Shown: positions 8,769 to 17,206 of the stretch, one piece after another
Layout: each line of letters begins with the position of its first letter
Position numbering within the stretch: the first letter of the stretch is position 1
Assembly (NCBI GenBank): GCA_003599505.1
Contig: QZKO01000059.1
Coordinates: 1-40,990, forward strand
Direction of reading: 5' to 3'
DNA from: Nitrospiraceae bacterium
GTDB lineage: Bacteria > Nitrospirota > Thermodesulfovibrionia > UBA6902
Length of the DNA stretch: 40,990 nt
Made by a program: the position numbers and the translations under genes
Notes under the pieces: model-generated
Database searches by the model: none
What the model saw: only the letters and a program-made list of their open reading frames with translations
Told to the model about the DNA's origin: nothing

Positions 8769-9637
8769 CCCCCTCCGAGGACCATAAAGTATACACGATC
8801 ATAGTAACAGGGCTTTCCGGCGCGGGAAAAACGATCGCGCTGAACGCCTTTGAGGACGCGGGATTTTTCTGTGTCGACAACCTCCCTACCGCGCTGATCA
8901 AGTCCTTTGTGGATTTATGCGGCAAGACCCCCTCCATATCAAATATCGCGATCGGGATCGATATCAGGGAATCCGGATTCCTGGACCAGTTTTCGGATAT
9001 TATTTCCGGACTGAGAAATACCCGGAGCCTGGAGATAATATTCCTTGAGGCGGCAGAAGACGTCCTGATAAGGAGGTTCAAAGAAACAAGAAGGCCCCAT
9101 CCCCTCGGCTATAAGGACCTGAAAAAAGCCCTCCGCAAAGAAGTCCGGGTACTGCGCGCGTTAAGACAGGACGCGGACAGAATTATCGATACATCCTCTC
9201 TCAGCCCGCACCAGTTGCGCAAGCTGATAACAAAAACATTCCTGAACCGGGAGCCCGCGAAGATGTCGGTCGGCATTGTATCTTTCGGCTATAAATACGG
9301 CATACCGCTTGAGGCGGACCTGCTTTTTGACGTAAGGTTCCTGCCGAACCCTCATTTTATTAAAGAACTGAAACCCCTGACCGGGACGTCACCGAAAGTG
9401 AGGAAGTTTGTCCTGTCCCAGGAAGCTACCCTACAGTTTTTTGAAAAACTTAACCCCCTCCTTGAACACCTTCTCCCTCTGTACAGCCAGGAGGGCAGAA
9501 ATTATCTCACCATAGGCGTCGGATGCACCGGTGGAAGGCACAGGTCCCCCGTTATCGCTGAAGAAATCAGAAAAAGTCTCCTTAAGAAAAAACTTGATGT
9601 ATCCGTAGTCCACAGGGATATGAAGGATGCGATATGA
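8765..9637 (+). CDS. rapZ: RNase adapter / nucleotide-binding protein RapZ
   Basis: A 290-residue RapZ (YvcJ) family protein. In E. coli, RapZ senses glucosamine-6-phosphate and guides RNase E to the GlmZ sRNA; the role elsewhere is less certain. The N-terminal P-loop is G-L-S-G-A-G-K-T (~16-23), followed by F-C-V-D-N-L-P-T. The C-terminal domain has the conserved S-F-G-Y-K-Y-G-I-P, D-V-R-F-L-P-N-P and I-G-V-G-C-T-G-G-R-H-R-S-P-V-I-A-E. The start is a GTG overlapping the hpf stop. In many relatives hprK or ptsN lies between hpf and rapZ; neither is here. The stop overlaps the next ATG (ATGA). Confidence 0.94.
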   Translation: MTPSEDHKVYTIIVTGLSGAGKTIALNAFEDAGFFCVDNLPTALIKSFVDLCGKTPSISNIAIGIDIRESGFLDQFSDIISGLRNTRSLEIIFLEAAEDVLIRRFKETRRPHPLGYKDLKKALRKEVRVLRALRQDADRIIDTSSLSPHQLRKLITKTFLNREPAKMSVGIVSFGYKYGIPLEADLLFDVRFLPNPHFIKELKPLTGTSPKVRKFVLSQEATLQFFEKLNPLLEHLLPLYSQEGRNYLTIGVGCTGGRHRSPVIAEEIRKSLLKKKLDVSVVHRDMKDAI

Positions 9638-10752
9638 TTTATCTTGATAATAATGCTACAACACCATTAGCGGCGGAAGTAATCCGCGCAATGGATAAAT
9701 GCCTTAGAACAAACTTCGGAAACCCTTCAAGCGGTCACTCCTTCGGAATAACAGCCAGGAAAACTGTCGAACATGCCAGGGAAAAAGTGGCCGGCTTAAT
9801 CGGGGCATCGCCGGATGAGATTATCTTCACATCCGGCGGCACGGAGGCGAATAATATGGCAATATTCGGGACCGCGAAAAGATTTGGATCAGGCCATATC
9901 ATCACGTCCTCTATTGAACATCCCTCCGTGCTGAAGCCTTTAAAATATCTCGAACAGCATGGCTTCAGTGTGACATATCTCCCGGTAGATAAATATGGTT
10001 TTATCAGCCCCGCTTCCCTGAGCCGGCATATCAGGAAAGACACGATACTTATAACAGTCATGCATTCAAACAATGAAACCGGCGTCCTTCAGCCCATAGG
10101 GAAAATCGGGAGTATCGCGAGAGAGAGGAGAATAGCTTTTCACACAGACGCGGCGCAATCCGTCGGGAAAGTGCCGGTAAACGTGAAGAGACTCAACGCC
10201 GGCCTTCTGACCATCGTATCACACAAATTTTACGGGCCGAAGGGGGTAGGCGCGCTCTATAAAAGAAAAGACGTAAAACTGGAGCCGCTCCTTTACGGCG
10301 CGTCCCATGAAAACGGCATGAGACCCGGGACTGAAAACGTATGCTCCATCGCAGGGTTCGGGACCGCGGCGGAAATCGCCGTAAAAGAATTAAAGGACCG
10401 GGTGAGGAACATGAAAAGATTGTCCGGGTTGCTTTATGACGAATTGCGCGGGCAGATTCCCGGGATAAAGCTCAACGGACATCCGGCAAAGAGACTGCCC
10501 AATACATTAAATATTTCATTCCCCGGCGTAATAGGTTCCGTCCTGCTGGAGAAATTGGAGAATGAGATAGCGGCCTCGACCGGCTCAGCCTGTCATGAAG
10601 GCAAACACACACCATCAGCAGTCCTCAAGGCAATGGGATTAAGCGATGAGCAGGCGCTCTCGGCGGTGAGATTGAGCCTCGGCAGGGACACGACGGAACA
10701 GCAGATAAAAAAAGCGGCAAAGGCTATTGTAAGGGCATACCGAAGTCTTTAA
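9634..10752 (+). CDS. cysteine desulfurase (class V aminotransferase fold, NifS/IscS type)
   Basis: A 372-residue PLP enzyme that takes sulfur from L-cysteine as an enzyme-bound persulfide. The start M-I-Y-L-D-N-N-A-T-T-P is the family hallmark. PLP contacts include S-G-G-T-E-A-N-N near 67-74, H-T-D-A-A-Q at 170-175, and the Schiff-base Lys198 in S-H-K-F-Y-G-P-K-G. The mobile loop carries the catalytic Cys320 in S-T-G-S-A-C-H-E-G, a group I (NifS/IscS-like) loop. It ends the lpt-rpoN operon and starts inside the rapZ stop (ATGA). No iscU, iscR or suf gene is nearby, so the sulfur acceptor (Fe-S assembly or tRNA thiolation) is unclear. The 3' end overlaps the convergent M16 peptidase gene by 29 bases. 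Confidence 0.93.
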   Translation: MIYLDNNATTPLAAEVIRAMDKCLRTNFGNPSSGHSFGITARKTVEHAREKVAGLIGASPDEIIFTSGGTEANNMAIFGTAKRFGSGHIITSSIEHPSVLKPLKYLEQHGFSVTYLPVDKYGFISPASLSRHIRKDTILITVMHSNNETGVLQPIGKIGSIARERRIAFHTDAAQSVGKVPVNVKRLNAGLLTIVSHKFYGPKGVGALYKRKDVKLEPLLYGASHENGMRPGTENVCSIAGFGTAAEIAVKELKDRVRNMKRLSGLLYDELRGQIPGIKLNGHPAKRLPNTLNISFPGVIGSVLLEKLENEIAASTGSACHEGKHTPSAVLKAMGLSDEQALSAVRLSLGRDTTEQQIKKAAKAIVRAYRSL

Positions 10753-11980
10753 TATCCCCCTCTTTCACCGGCCCGTACACGGTCAGCGCAAAAGACTCTT
10801 CCCTTACAAGTCCTTCGGCAAGACTCCTCACGCTCTCAAGCGTTATCGACTCCACCATCCTGATCACTTCTTCAGGAGAATAATATCTTCCGTAATAAAT
10901 CTCCTGCTTGGCTATATTCGTCATCTTGTTGCTCGTGGATTCCAGCGCCAGGATGAGGTTGCCCTTGAGCTGCGCCATGGCCCGCTTAAGCTCTTCATCC
11001 GTGATCGTATTTGACAGGTTCCTCATTTCATCAAGGGTGATATCTATTACCTCTTTCATGTGCTTTTTGTCAGTGCCCGCGTAAACAGCCCAGAGTCCTG
11101 TGTCGCGGAACGACGCATGGTAAGAGTATATGGAATAAACCAGTCCCCTCTTCTCTCTTACCTTCTGAAAAAGTCTCGAACTGTAGCCGGAGCCGAGGAT
11201 AGCGTTCAGCAGGTGCATTGAATACCTGTCTTCACTGCCGTACGGCAGCCCCCTGACGCCGAGACATATATGCGTTTCGGACAGGTCCTTGGAAATTACA
11301 TTCAATCCGCTTTTGAACTCAGGGACGGACCCGGACCGCTTCGCACCATCCCTGCGCAGTTTCCCGAGGCCGCTGTTGAGATAACCGACAAACTCATCTT
11401 CACGGAAATTGCCGCTGCAGGCGGCAATAATATTTCCCGGTCCGTAATGTTCATCAATATGTTTCAAAAGATCATCCCTCGTAAACGCCTCAATGGTACC
11501 GCTCCTGCCGAGCACCGGCTGGCCGAGCCCGCCTTCGCCCCATACGTTTTTGCTGAAGAGCTCATGAACATAATCGGAGGGGGTGTCCTCGACCATCTTT
11601 ATCTCCTCGTTGATTATGCTCTTTTCTTTTTCGATCTCAGTGGAAGGGAAGGTCGACTGAAGGAATATATCGGTCAAAAGCTCCACCGCCTTCCCGATGT
11701 ATTCATCGAGGACCTTTATATAGAAGAGCGTATACTCTGAAGACGTCAGGGCGTTTAATTCCGCGCCGAGAGAATCCGTCTCCATGGCAATGCCTTCGGC
11801 GGTGCGTCTTTCCGTCCCCTTGAAGAACATATGTTCAAGGAAATGGGAAATTCCGTTTTTGTCAGGCCTCTCATTGCGCGCTCCTACTTTTACCCATATG
11901 CCGGCGCAGAGTGAATGAGCTTCCTTCACGGTCTCCAGGAGGACGGGGATGTTATTGTCGAGGAGTACTTTTTTGACCAT
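10724..11980 (-). CDS. M16 family zinc peptidase (processing-peptidase-like)
   Basis: A 418-residue single-chain M16B peptidase. The inverted zinc motif H-F-L-E-H is at 46-50 and the distal zinc ligand Glu is in N-E-E-I-K-M (E126). The C-terminal half shows the second M16 domain with G-S-G-Y-S-S-R-L-F-Q-K-V-R-E-K-R-G-L-V-Y-S. This pnp-linked group (YmxG/mpp-like) is cytoplasmic and its substrates are poorly known. No signal peptide is seen. It lies 33 bases after pnp in the order rpsO-pnp-M16, which is conserved in many bacteria and suggests co-transcription. Its 3' end runs into the desulfurase gene on the other strand. Confidence 0.93.
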   Translation of the reverse strand: MVKKVLLDNNIPVLLETVKEAHSLCAGIWVKVGARNERPDKNGISHFLEHMFFKGTERRTAEGIAMETDSLGAELNALTSSEYTLFYIKVLDEYIGKAVELLTDIFLQSTFPSTEIEKEKSIINEEIKMVEDTPSDYVHELFSKNVWGEGGLGQPVLGRSGTIEAFTRDDLLKHIDEHYGPGNIIAACSGNFREDEFVGYLNSGLGKLRRDGAKRSGSVPEFKSGLNVISKDLSETHICLGVRGLPYGSEDRYSMHLLNAILGSGYSSRLFQKVREKRGLVYSIYSYHASFRDTGLWAVYAGTDKKHMKEVIDITLDEMRNLSNTITDEELKRAMAQLKGNLILALESTSNKMTNIAKQEIYYGRYYSPEEVIRMVESITLESVRSLAEGLVREESFALTVYGPVKEGDIKDFGMPLQ

Positions 11981-12013
11981 AATAAAACGCGACTGGAAAT
12001 TGCCGAAGTTGAG

Positions 12014-14101
12014 TTAAAGTGAAGACTGTTCTTTAGACGCTTCTTTCCTGCTTAAGCGTATCCTGCCCATCTTGTCTATTTCAATGACCTTGACAAGGAC
12101 TTCCTCGCCTTCGTTGAGCACATCCGTAACTTTTGCTATACGCTTCTCGGAAATCTGTGATATATGGAGCAGGCCTTCTGTCCCGGGGAATATTTCAACG
12201 AACGCGCCGAAATCCACAATCCTCTTTACCCTGCCCATGTAAAGCTTGCCGACTTCAGCCTCCGCAACTATTCCTTTTATAATATCTATCGCCTTCCGGG
12301 CGGAGATCTCATCCGCTGAAGCTATATTTACGATGCCTGTATCTTCAATATCGATCTTGACGCCTGTCTGTTCAACTATGCCTCTGATGACCTTGCCGCC
12401 GGGACCGATAACTTCCCTTATCTTCTCAGGATTGATCTGCAGGGTATAAATCCTCGGCGCGTGCATGGCGAGCGTCTCTCTCGGACTATCGAGTATCCCT
12501 TTCATCTTTTGCAGTATGAAAAGTCTTCCCTGTTTTGCCTGCTCCAGCGCCCTTGCCATTATTTCCCTGCTCACTCCGCTTATCTTCACATCCATCTGGA
12601 ACGCGGTGATTCCGTCTTCAGAGCCGGTGACTTTAAAGTCCATATCGCCCAGATGGTCTTCAAGCCCGAGTATGTCCGTAAGCACCACGGTCTGCTCACC
12701 TTCCTTGATAAGCCCCATCGCGATGCCTGCAACCGGTGTTCTTATAGGCACTCCCGCATCCATAAGCGCGAGCGTGCCTCCGCATACGGTAGCCATGGAA
12801 GAGGAGCCGTTGGATTCAAGTATGTCCGCCACAATCCGGATGGTATAAGGGAATTTGGTCCTTTCAGGCAGCACGGACTTGAGGGCCCGTTCCGCAAGCA
12901 TGCCGTGACCGATTTCTCTCCTGCCGGGAGACCGGAGCGGCTTCACCTCCCCAACGCTGAATGGGGGGAAATTATAGTGCAGCATGAACGTCTTTTTTGA
13001 CTCCCCCTCAAGGGCGTCGATTATCTGTTCATCTTCCGAGGTCCCCAATGTTATAGCCGCGAGGCATTGTGTTTCACCTCTTACAAAAAGCGCGGACCCG
13101 TGCGTCCTCGGCAAAATCCCCACGTCACAGCTTATCTTTCTTATCTCATCGGGTTTACGGCCGTCAGCCCTTATACCCTGCTGCAGGATCATATTCCTCA
13201 CAAGGTCCTTTTCCAGTTTATTAAAGACAAATGTTATATCTTTTGAAATATCCTCTTCGCCGGTATTCAGGGAAGAGACAACTTCGGTCAGGATGTTGTC
13301 GAGCTCGTCCTGCCTTCTCAGCTTGTCGGGGATAATTATCGCCTGTTTTATTTTTTCAAGTGAACGGGCGGACACCTCCGATACTAATTTATCATCTACG
13401 TGAGGCGGCGTGACGGTCCTCTTGGGTTTTCCGACCATGGACACCAGTTGCCTCTGAAGGGCCACTACCTTTTTAATTTCTTCATGCGCGACATCGAGCG
13501 CCGCAAGCAGCAACTCTTCGGGAATCTCAAAGCCTCCGCCCTCCACCATAAGAACGGCCTCATCACTTCCCGCAACGACCATGTTGAAATCGCACTGTTC
13601 CGCTTCCTGGAGGTCGGGATTTATGACAAAAGAATCTTTTAGAATGCCTATCCGCGCCGCGGCGACCGGAGTTTCAAAAGGGATGTCGGAAATACTGAGG
13701 GCCGCCGACATTCCGATTACGCCGAGAATGTCTGAAATATTCTCACTGCCGAATGAAAGGACTGATACAATGCCCTGCGTTTCACAATAAAAGCCGTCAG
13801 GGAATAACGGCCTGATGGGCCTGTCTATCAGACGGGAGGTAAGGACTTCTTTTTCGCTCGGCCTTCCTTCCCTCTTGAAGAAGCCGCCGGGGATTTTGCC
13901 CGCCGCGTAAGCCTTTTCCTGGTAATCTATCGTAAGGGGGAAAAAATCGATATTCTCTCTCGGTTCTTTGTTGGCAACCGCGGTTGCTAAAACGACTGTG
14001 TCGCCGTATCTGACGATGACCGAACCGTCGGCCTGTCGCGCAAAACGGCCGGTTTCAAGATAAAGAGGTTTCCCTTTAACTTCGATTTCGACATGTGTCA
14101 T
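12014..14101 (-). CDS. pnp: polyribonucleotide nucleotidyltransferase (PNPase)
   Basis: A 695-residue 3'-5' phosphorolytic exoribonuclease of the RNA degradosome type. Two RNase PH domains flank a helical linker; the second has the conserved G-R-R-E-I-G-H-G and D-I-L-E-S-N-G-S-S-S-M-A-T-V-C-G-G. A KH domain follows (I-R-E-V-I-G-P-G-G-K-V-I-R), then a C-terminal S1 domain (G-R-V-K-R-I-V-D-F-G-A-F-V-E ... G-L-L-H-I-S-Q-I-S). Length matches the family. It starts 5 bases after rpsO and probably shares the rpsO promoter; in E. coli, pnp is processed and autoregulated from such a transcript. Confidence 0.97.
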   Translation of the reverse strand: MTHVEIEVKGKPLYLETGRFARQADGSVIVRYGDTVVLATAVANKEPRENIDFFPLTIDYQEKAYAAGKIPGGFFKREGRPSEKEVLTSRLIDRPIRPLFPDGFYCETQGIVSVLSFGSENISDILGVIGMSAALSISDIPFETPVAAARIGILKDSFVINPDLQEAEQCDFNMVVAGSDEAVLMVEGGGFEIPEELLLAALDVAHEEIKKVVALQRQLVSMVGKPKRTVTPPHVDDKLVSEVSARSLEKIKQAIIIPDKLRRQDELDNILTEVVSSLNTGEEDISKDITFVFNKLEKDLVRNMILQQGIRADGRKPDEIRKISCDVGILPRTHGSALFVRGETQCLAAITLGTSEDEQIIDALEGESKKTFMLHYNFPPFSVGEVKPLRSPGRREIGHGMLAERALKSVLPERTKFPYTIRIVADILESNGSSSMATVCGGTLALMDAGVPIRTPVAGIAMGLIKEGEQTVVLTDILGLEDHLGDMDFKVTGSEDGITAFQMDVKISGVSREIMARALEQAKQGRLFILQKMKGILDSPRETLAMHAPRIYTLQINPEKIREVIGPGGKVIRGIVEQTGVKIDIEDTGIVNIASADEISARKAIDIIKGIVAEAEVGKLYMGRVKRIVDFGAFVEIFPGTEGLLHISQISEKRIAKVTDVLNEGEEVLVKVIEIDKMGRIRLSRKEASKEQSSL

Positions 14102-14106
14102 TCAGT

Positions 14107-14376
14107 TTACTTTCTTAAGCCAAGCCTTTTTATGAGCTTGTCGTATCTGTCTTTGTCGGTTGTCTTAAGATAGCCCAGGAGTCTGCGCCTCTGGCCGACG
14201 AGCTTCAGAAGTCCTCTTCTTGAATGATGGTCCTTTTTATGAGTCTGAAAATGCGCGGTGAGGTGGTTCAGCCTTTCGCTTATCAGAGCTATCTGGACTT
14301 CCGGCGAACCTGTGTCACCCTCATGCAATTTGTAGTCTTTTATTATTGTTTCTTTCTGTTCTTTTACCAAAGCCAT
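14107..14376 (-). CDS. rpsO: 30S ribosomal protein S15
   Basis: An 89-residue S15 protein that binds 16S rRNA helix 22 early in 30S assembly. Conserved blocks include [36 protein letters not shown] and [18 protein letters not shown] ribosome site precedes the ATG. It is the promoter-proximal gene of rpsO-pnp-M16, with a sigma-70 type promoter at 14405-14434. Confidence 0.97.
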   Translation of the reverse strand: MALVKEQKETIIKDYKLHEGDTGSPEVQIALISERLNHLTAHFQTHKKDHHSRRGLLKLVGQRRRLLGYLKTTDKDRYDKLIKRLGLRK

Positions 14377-14404
14377 AAAATTACCTTTCTTCTAAAGAGA
14401 GAAA

Positions 14405-14434
14405 ATTGTAGCACAATTTCAGGAAGTAAGTAAA
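14405..14434 (-). promoter_or_regulatory. sigma-70 type promoter for rpsO-pnp
   Basis: On the minus strand TTTACT-N18-TACAAT lies just upstream of rpsO, with the -10 box about 29 bases before the start codon. Both boxes are good matches and the placement is sensible. No experimental support. Confidence 0.6.
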
Positions 14435-14509
14435 CCCTGATAAAAACATTTATGCATTCGATACATAATTATATATGATTACGCAAAAAAATCACAATCA
14501 AGGATTGTT

Positions 14510-14584
14510 GTGAAAAAACGCTTCCTGACCAGTTCCTTCGAAAGATGGTCCGCTCTCCTGATCGGCTCAGGAAGTCTGTACTGA
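14510..14584 (+). other. short open frame, possible gene remnant
   Basis: A GTG-initiated frame of 24 codons reads M-K-K-R-F-L-T-S-S-F-E-R-W-S-A-L-L-I-G-S-G-S-L-Y then stop. The F-E-R-W-x-x-L-L-I-G-S-G-S-L-Y segment resembles the start of a small membrane-domain protein that has lost its remainder. It sits just before another gene fragment, so it may be part of the same decayed stretch. It could equally be chance. Confidence 0.2.
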
Positions 14585-14639
14585 GTCAGGGACTAATGCT
14601 CAGCTCGATCTGAACCCGCCTTGCAGCAAAGGAGTCCTT

Positions 14640-14801
14640 ATGAACAGAGATTTTCTGAATGTAATTTACACCCGCAGAAGCATACGTAAATTCACAGGGG
14701 AAAAAGTTAAGAAAGAAGACCTGGAAGCGATCCTCATGGCCGGAATGTCCGCGCCTTCGGCTGTGAATGTTCAGCCCTGGGCGTTTGTCGTCGTTGGGTA
14801 A
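14640..14801 (+). pseudogene. nitroreductase N-terminal fragment
   Basis: A 53-codon frame starts at ATG 14640 behind a strong AAAGGAG site. Its sequence is that of a nitroreductase-family N-terminus: F-L-N-V-I-Y-T-R-R-S-I-R-K-F (the FMN-phosphate-binding R-R-S-I-R), then M-S-A-P-S-A-V-N-V-Q-P-W-A-F-V-V-V-G. Intact members have about 170-200 residues; here the frame stops exactly where a palindromic hairpin begins. The remaining FMN-binding and dimer segments are absent from the following DNA, so this is a truncated remnant. Its 5' leader is identical over 19 bases to that of the dus gene at 16016. Confidence 0.8.
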
Positions 14802-14802
14802 T

Positions 14803-14850
14803 GTAGGGACACATCCCATATTTTTCAGGGGAAATACGGGATGTGTCCCT
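14803..14850. repeat. REP-like hairpin element
   Basis: The arms AGGGACACATCCC (14805-14817) and GGGATGTGTCCCT (14838-14850) are perfect 13-base inverted repeats. After one mismatch, TATTT/AAATA extend the stem around an 8-base loop. The foot starts with GTAG, the tetranucleotide typical of REP sequences mobilised by RAYT-type transposases. The hairpin sits exactly between two truncated gene fragments on opposite strands. No transposase gene is in the window. Confidence 0.7.
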
Positions 14851-15081
14851 GATTGTCCTGATTGTCCAATGTTCTCATTATCTGAATGTTAACTGTAATA
14901 GCTCGTTCAGAATTTAGAACGCTTGACAGCATTGCTACGCCATTTTCAGAAAATGCGTAAGGTCTTCTTCTTATTCCCATCTTCTCCTGATTGGATATCA
15001 CAATTTGTGATTTCCAATTCTTCATTTCTTCCACAGTTAACTGAAACATAAAATCAGGTGGGAATCTTACGAATCTTGAAT
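14825..15081 (-). pseudogene. ORF6N-domain protein fragment
   Basis: The minus-strand frame over about 15080-14870 encodes [13 protein letters not shown], then [11 protein letters not shown], then [18 protein letters not shown] and [10 protein letters not shown]. This is the middle and end of an ORF6N domain, a DNA-binding domain of phage and mobile-element regulators. The N-terminus (the N-x-x-V-K-R-N-x-x-R-F lead-in) is missing: upstream, the frame only shadows the radical SAM gene. After I-M-R-T-L the frame leaves the family and runs into the REP-like hairpin. It is therefore a fragment without its own start. Confidence 0.7.
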
Positions 15082-15825
15082 TTAATAAAGTATCTGGCAC
15101 ACAACCCCTTCCTTTTTGAATCCCTTCACCAACTCTTTCCCCTTCTCCAGGAAAAAACTGTCCTCCATGGCCCACTGCATCCCATGCTTTTTGTATAACC
15201 AGTCCGCATAATGATAGTTCAGCCTGTCTATAAACACATACTCCACTTTTCCTTTTAATTCACTGACCAGCCCCTCGGCGCCAGGCAGGATAGGCGCTAT
15301 CATGGCAAAGGTCTTTATCCCTGCCGAATGAAGATCTGCCAACGCCCCGATCCTCTTTTTTACGGGCGGCGCCCCCGGTTCGAAAATCTTTCTTATTTTT
15401 TCATCGACTGTAGTTATTGTGAACCCGACCTCGGCATCGGCTGTTTTCTTCAGTATCTCAATATCCCTCAGGACAAGAGGGGATTTGGTCTGAATTGTAA
15501 AAGGCCAGCCGTTTTCAACGAGAATAGAAAGACATTGCCTCGTAATCATATACCTGCTTTCCAGAGGCTGATAAGGATCGCACACGCCGCTTATCCATAC
15601 GCGTCCAACTTTTTTCTTCCTTACCTCACGGGCCAGGAGATCAGGGGCGTTTATTTTTACATCGACGAAATCCCCCCACCTCCCGGTGTGGCCTGTAAAC
15701 CGCTTCATGAATTTGGCATAGCAGTAAACGCAGGCGTGCGCGCAGCCGACATAGGGATTTAAAGCATAATCATAGACCTGAGACTTTGAAAGGACGCTCT
15801 TTGCCGTGATCTCCCGGACCTTCAT
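15082..15825 (-). CDS. SPL-family radical SAM protein
   Basis: A 247-residue radical SAM protein of the spore-photoproduct-lyase-like (Rv2578c-type) family. The cluster motif is C-A-H-A-C-V-Y-C at 28-35 (C-x3-C-x2-C), directly after A-L-N-P-Y-V-G. Further family segments are [24 protein letters not shown] and [10 protein letters not shown]. Members of this group are widespread and their reaction is not settled; true spore photoproduct lyase is not implied. The C-terminus ends 1-2 bases before the ORF6N fragment yet looks complete. No maturation partner is adjacent. Confidence 0.88.
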   Translation of the reverse strand: MKVREITAKSVLSKSQVYDYALNPYVGCAHACVYCYAKFMKRFTGHTGRWGDFVDVKINAPDLLAREVRKKKVGRVWISGVCDPYQPLESRYMITRQCLSILVENGWPFTIQTKSPLVLRDIEILKKTADAEVGFTITTVDEKIRKIFEPGAPPVKKRIGALADLHSAGIKTFAMIAPILPGAEGLVSELKGKVEYVFIDRLNYHYADWLYKKHGMQWAMEDSFFLEKGKELVKGFKKEGVVCQILY

Positions 15826-15911
15826 TTCTTTTCTCTTTTATTTTTCCTGTGACATAGTCGCATACTCAGTGAGCGGCTGCCATAGAAATTCATCTTAACA
15901 GATTTTGCATA

Positions 15912-15960
15912 ATAGGGACAGATTCATAATTTATCTTTCTGTCATCCCGGCAGGCCCGGA
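15912..15960. repeat. REP/dispersed-repeat remnant upstream of dus
   Basis: The string TAGGGACAGATTCATAATTT followed by GTCATCCCGGCAGGCCCGGA shares its GGGACA head with the hairpin at 14803 and resembles common dispersed repeats. It has no complete second arm. Its position suggests that the 14.5-16 kb stretch has been reshaped by such elements. Confidence 0.35.
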
Positions 15961-16015
15961 TTCCCATGCTGTATAATGGTAATAACATCATTACTAAAGC
16001 GGCAAAGGAGTCCTT

Positions 16016-17032
16016 ATGAATGTGTCGATAAAAGCTGAAATGAACGTACAAACACAGCCGCAAGCTATACAGGTTCGCAATCTGGTGATCAATCCGCCGC
16101 TTCTCCTTGCGCCGATGGCGGGCCTTACCCACAGCGCCCTACGGCGGATTATGATCGGCTTCGGCGGGGTCGGCCTGTTGTCGACCGAAATGCTCTCGGT
16201 AAAAAGTCTGCCCACGGAAAATCCCCGCGTCTCCCCGTATCTGATCAGGACCGAAAGGGAAAGCCCGCTTTCCTATCAGCTCCTGACTTCCACTTACACA
16301 CAGATAGGCCGCGCCATTGATGCCCTTCACGCACTCAAGGCTGATGCCGTTGATTTGAACATGGGCTGCCCGTCTACAGCAGTCGGCAAGTTCGGCGCGG
16401 GGGTAGTGCTGATGGATCGGCCGGATGAGGCCCGCCGCATCGTGGCCGAGGCCAGAAAACGCACCGCCTTGCCCCTGAGCGCGAAAATCCGCCTGGGAAG
16501 CGACGCCGGCAGCGGGAAATTAAAGACGTTCTGCTCTATGCTCGAAGGTGAGGGCGTTGATATGCTTGCGGTGCACGCCCGGTTCAGGCATGAGCCCTTT
16601 GCAAGAAATCCGCGGTGGGCACATATAGCCGAAATAAAGGAATGCATTAAAATACCGGTTATCGCCAATGGCGGAGTTTTCTCTGTAGAGGATGCGGAAG
16701 AATGTCTGAGAGTATCCGGGGCCGACGGATTGATGCTCGGGCGCGGGGCGGTGATAAGACCCTGGCTCTTCTCTGAAATTGCCGGGACTGTATACGGCGT
16801 CGATGTCCCGAAACGCGTAGTTTCGCTGCCCGATATTTACACGGCCTTTATCGAAGCGTTGAACGCGGATTATCGCCCCATATACCGCCTGGGCAGGCTG
16901 AAGGCATTTACCCACTACTTCGCCCGGAACTACCAATTCGGACACTCTTTGGCATCCAGGGTCCAGTCCAGCAGCAGTATGGATGAAGCAAGGGAACGGG
17001 CCGGGACGTTCTTTGCGAACACCAAAGAGTGA
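16016..17032 (+). CDS. dus: tRNA-dihydrouridine synthase (DusB-like)
   Basis: A 338-residue FMN enzyme that reduces uridine to dihydrouridine in tRNA. Family blocks are L-L-A-P-M-A-G-L-T (FMN), the catalytic-Cys segment D-L-N-M-G-C-P-S-T-A-V (Cys near 119), S-A-K-I-R-L-G, D-M-L-A-V-H-A-R and P-V-I-A-N-G-G-V-F-S. The phosphate-binding G-A-D-G-L-M-L-G-R-G-A follows. The C-terminal helical RNA-binding part is present. A strong AAAGGAG site fixes the start; an N-terminal extension of ~15 residues precedes the barrel. The first half uses many CGN Arg codons, unlike most neighbours, as does the next gene, so this pair may have been acquired together. Which Dus subfamily it belongs to is not certain. 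Confidence 0.9.
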   Translation: MNVSIKAEMNVQTQPQAIQVRNLVINPPLLLAPMAGLTHSALRRIMIGFGGVGLLSTEMLSVKSLPTENPRVSPYLIRTERESPLSYQLLTSTYTQIGRAIDALHALKADAVDLNMGCPSTAVGKFGAGVVLMDRPDEARRIVAEARKRTALPLSAKIRLGSDAGSGKLKTFCSMLEGEGVDMLAVHARFRHEPFARNPRWAHIAEIKECIKIPVIANGGVFSVEDAEECLRVSGADGLMLGRGAVIRPWLFSEIAGTVYGVDVPKRVVSLPDIYTAFIEALNADYRPIYRLGRLKAFTHYFARNYQFGHSLASRVQSSSSMDEARERAGTFFANTKE

Positions 17033-17206
17033 AGAGGTCAGGTCCAGGAACCGATACATGAAAAAGAAATATCTGCTAAACTTACAGAGGGGTTAATGAA
17101 CGTCCTGCAGATACTACGGTATTTAAAGATCCGGAAGTTGAATCGAAAAACATTGTAAAATCTCCTGGATGAAGACCTACTATTAAAAACAAAAAAAGGA
17201 GTATAT

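Noticed and set aside
10000-10752. Cysteine desulfurase as DndA of a phosphorothioation system
   Set aside because: No dnd/ssp partner genes nearby; position in the rpoN operon points to housekeeping sulfur metabolism.
12461-13000. 179-codon plus-strand frame
   Set aside because: Shadow of pnp; codon periodicity belongs to the minus strand.
14825-15081. Prophage suggested by the ORF6N domain
   Set aside because: Only a fragment; no integrase, structural or lysis genes and no attachment repeats nearby.
17033-17206. Short frame ending in R-K-L-N-R-K-T-L, considered as a missing Rho N-terminus
   Set aside because: The frame stops at TAA well before the Rho-like start, shows no Rho N-domain or cold-shock motif, and the Rho-like gene has its own ribosome site.
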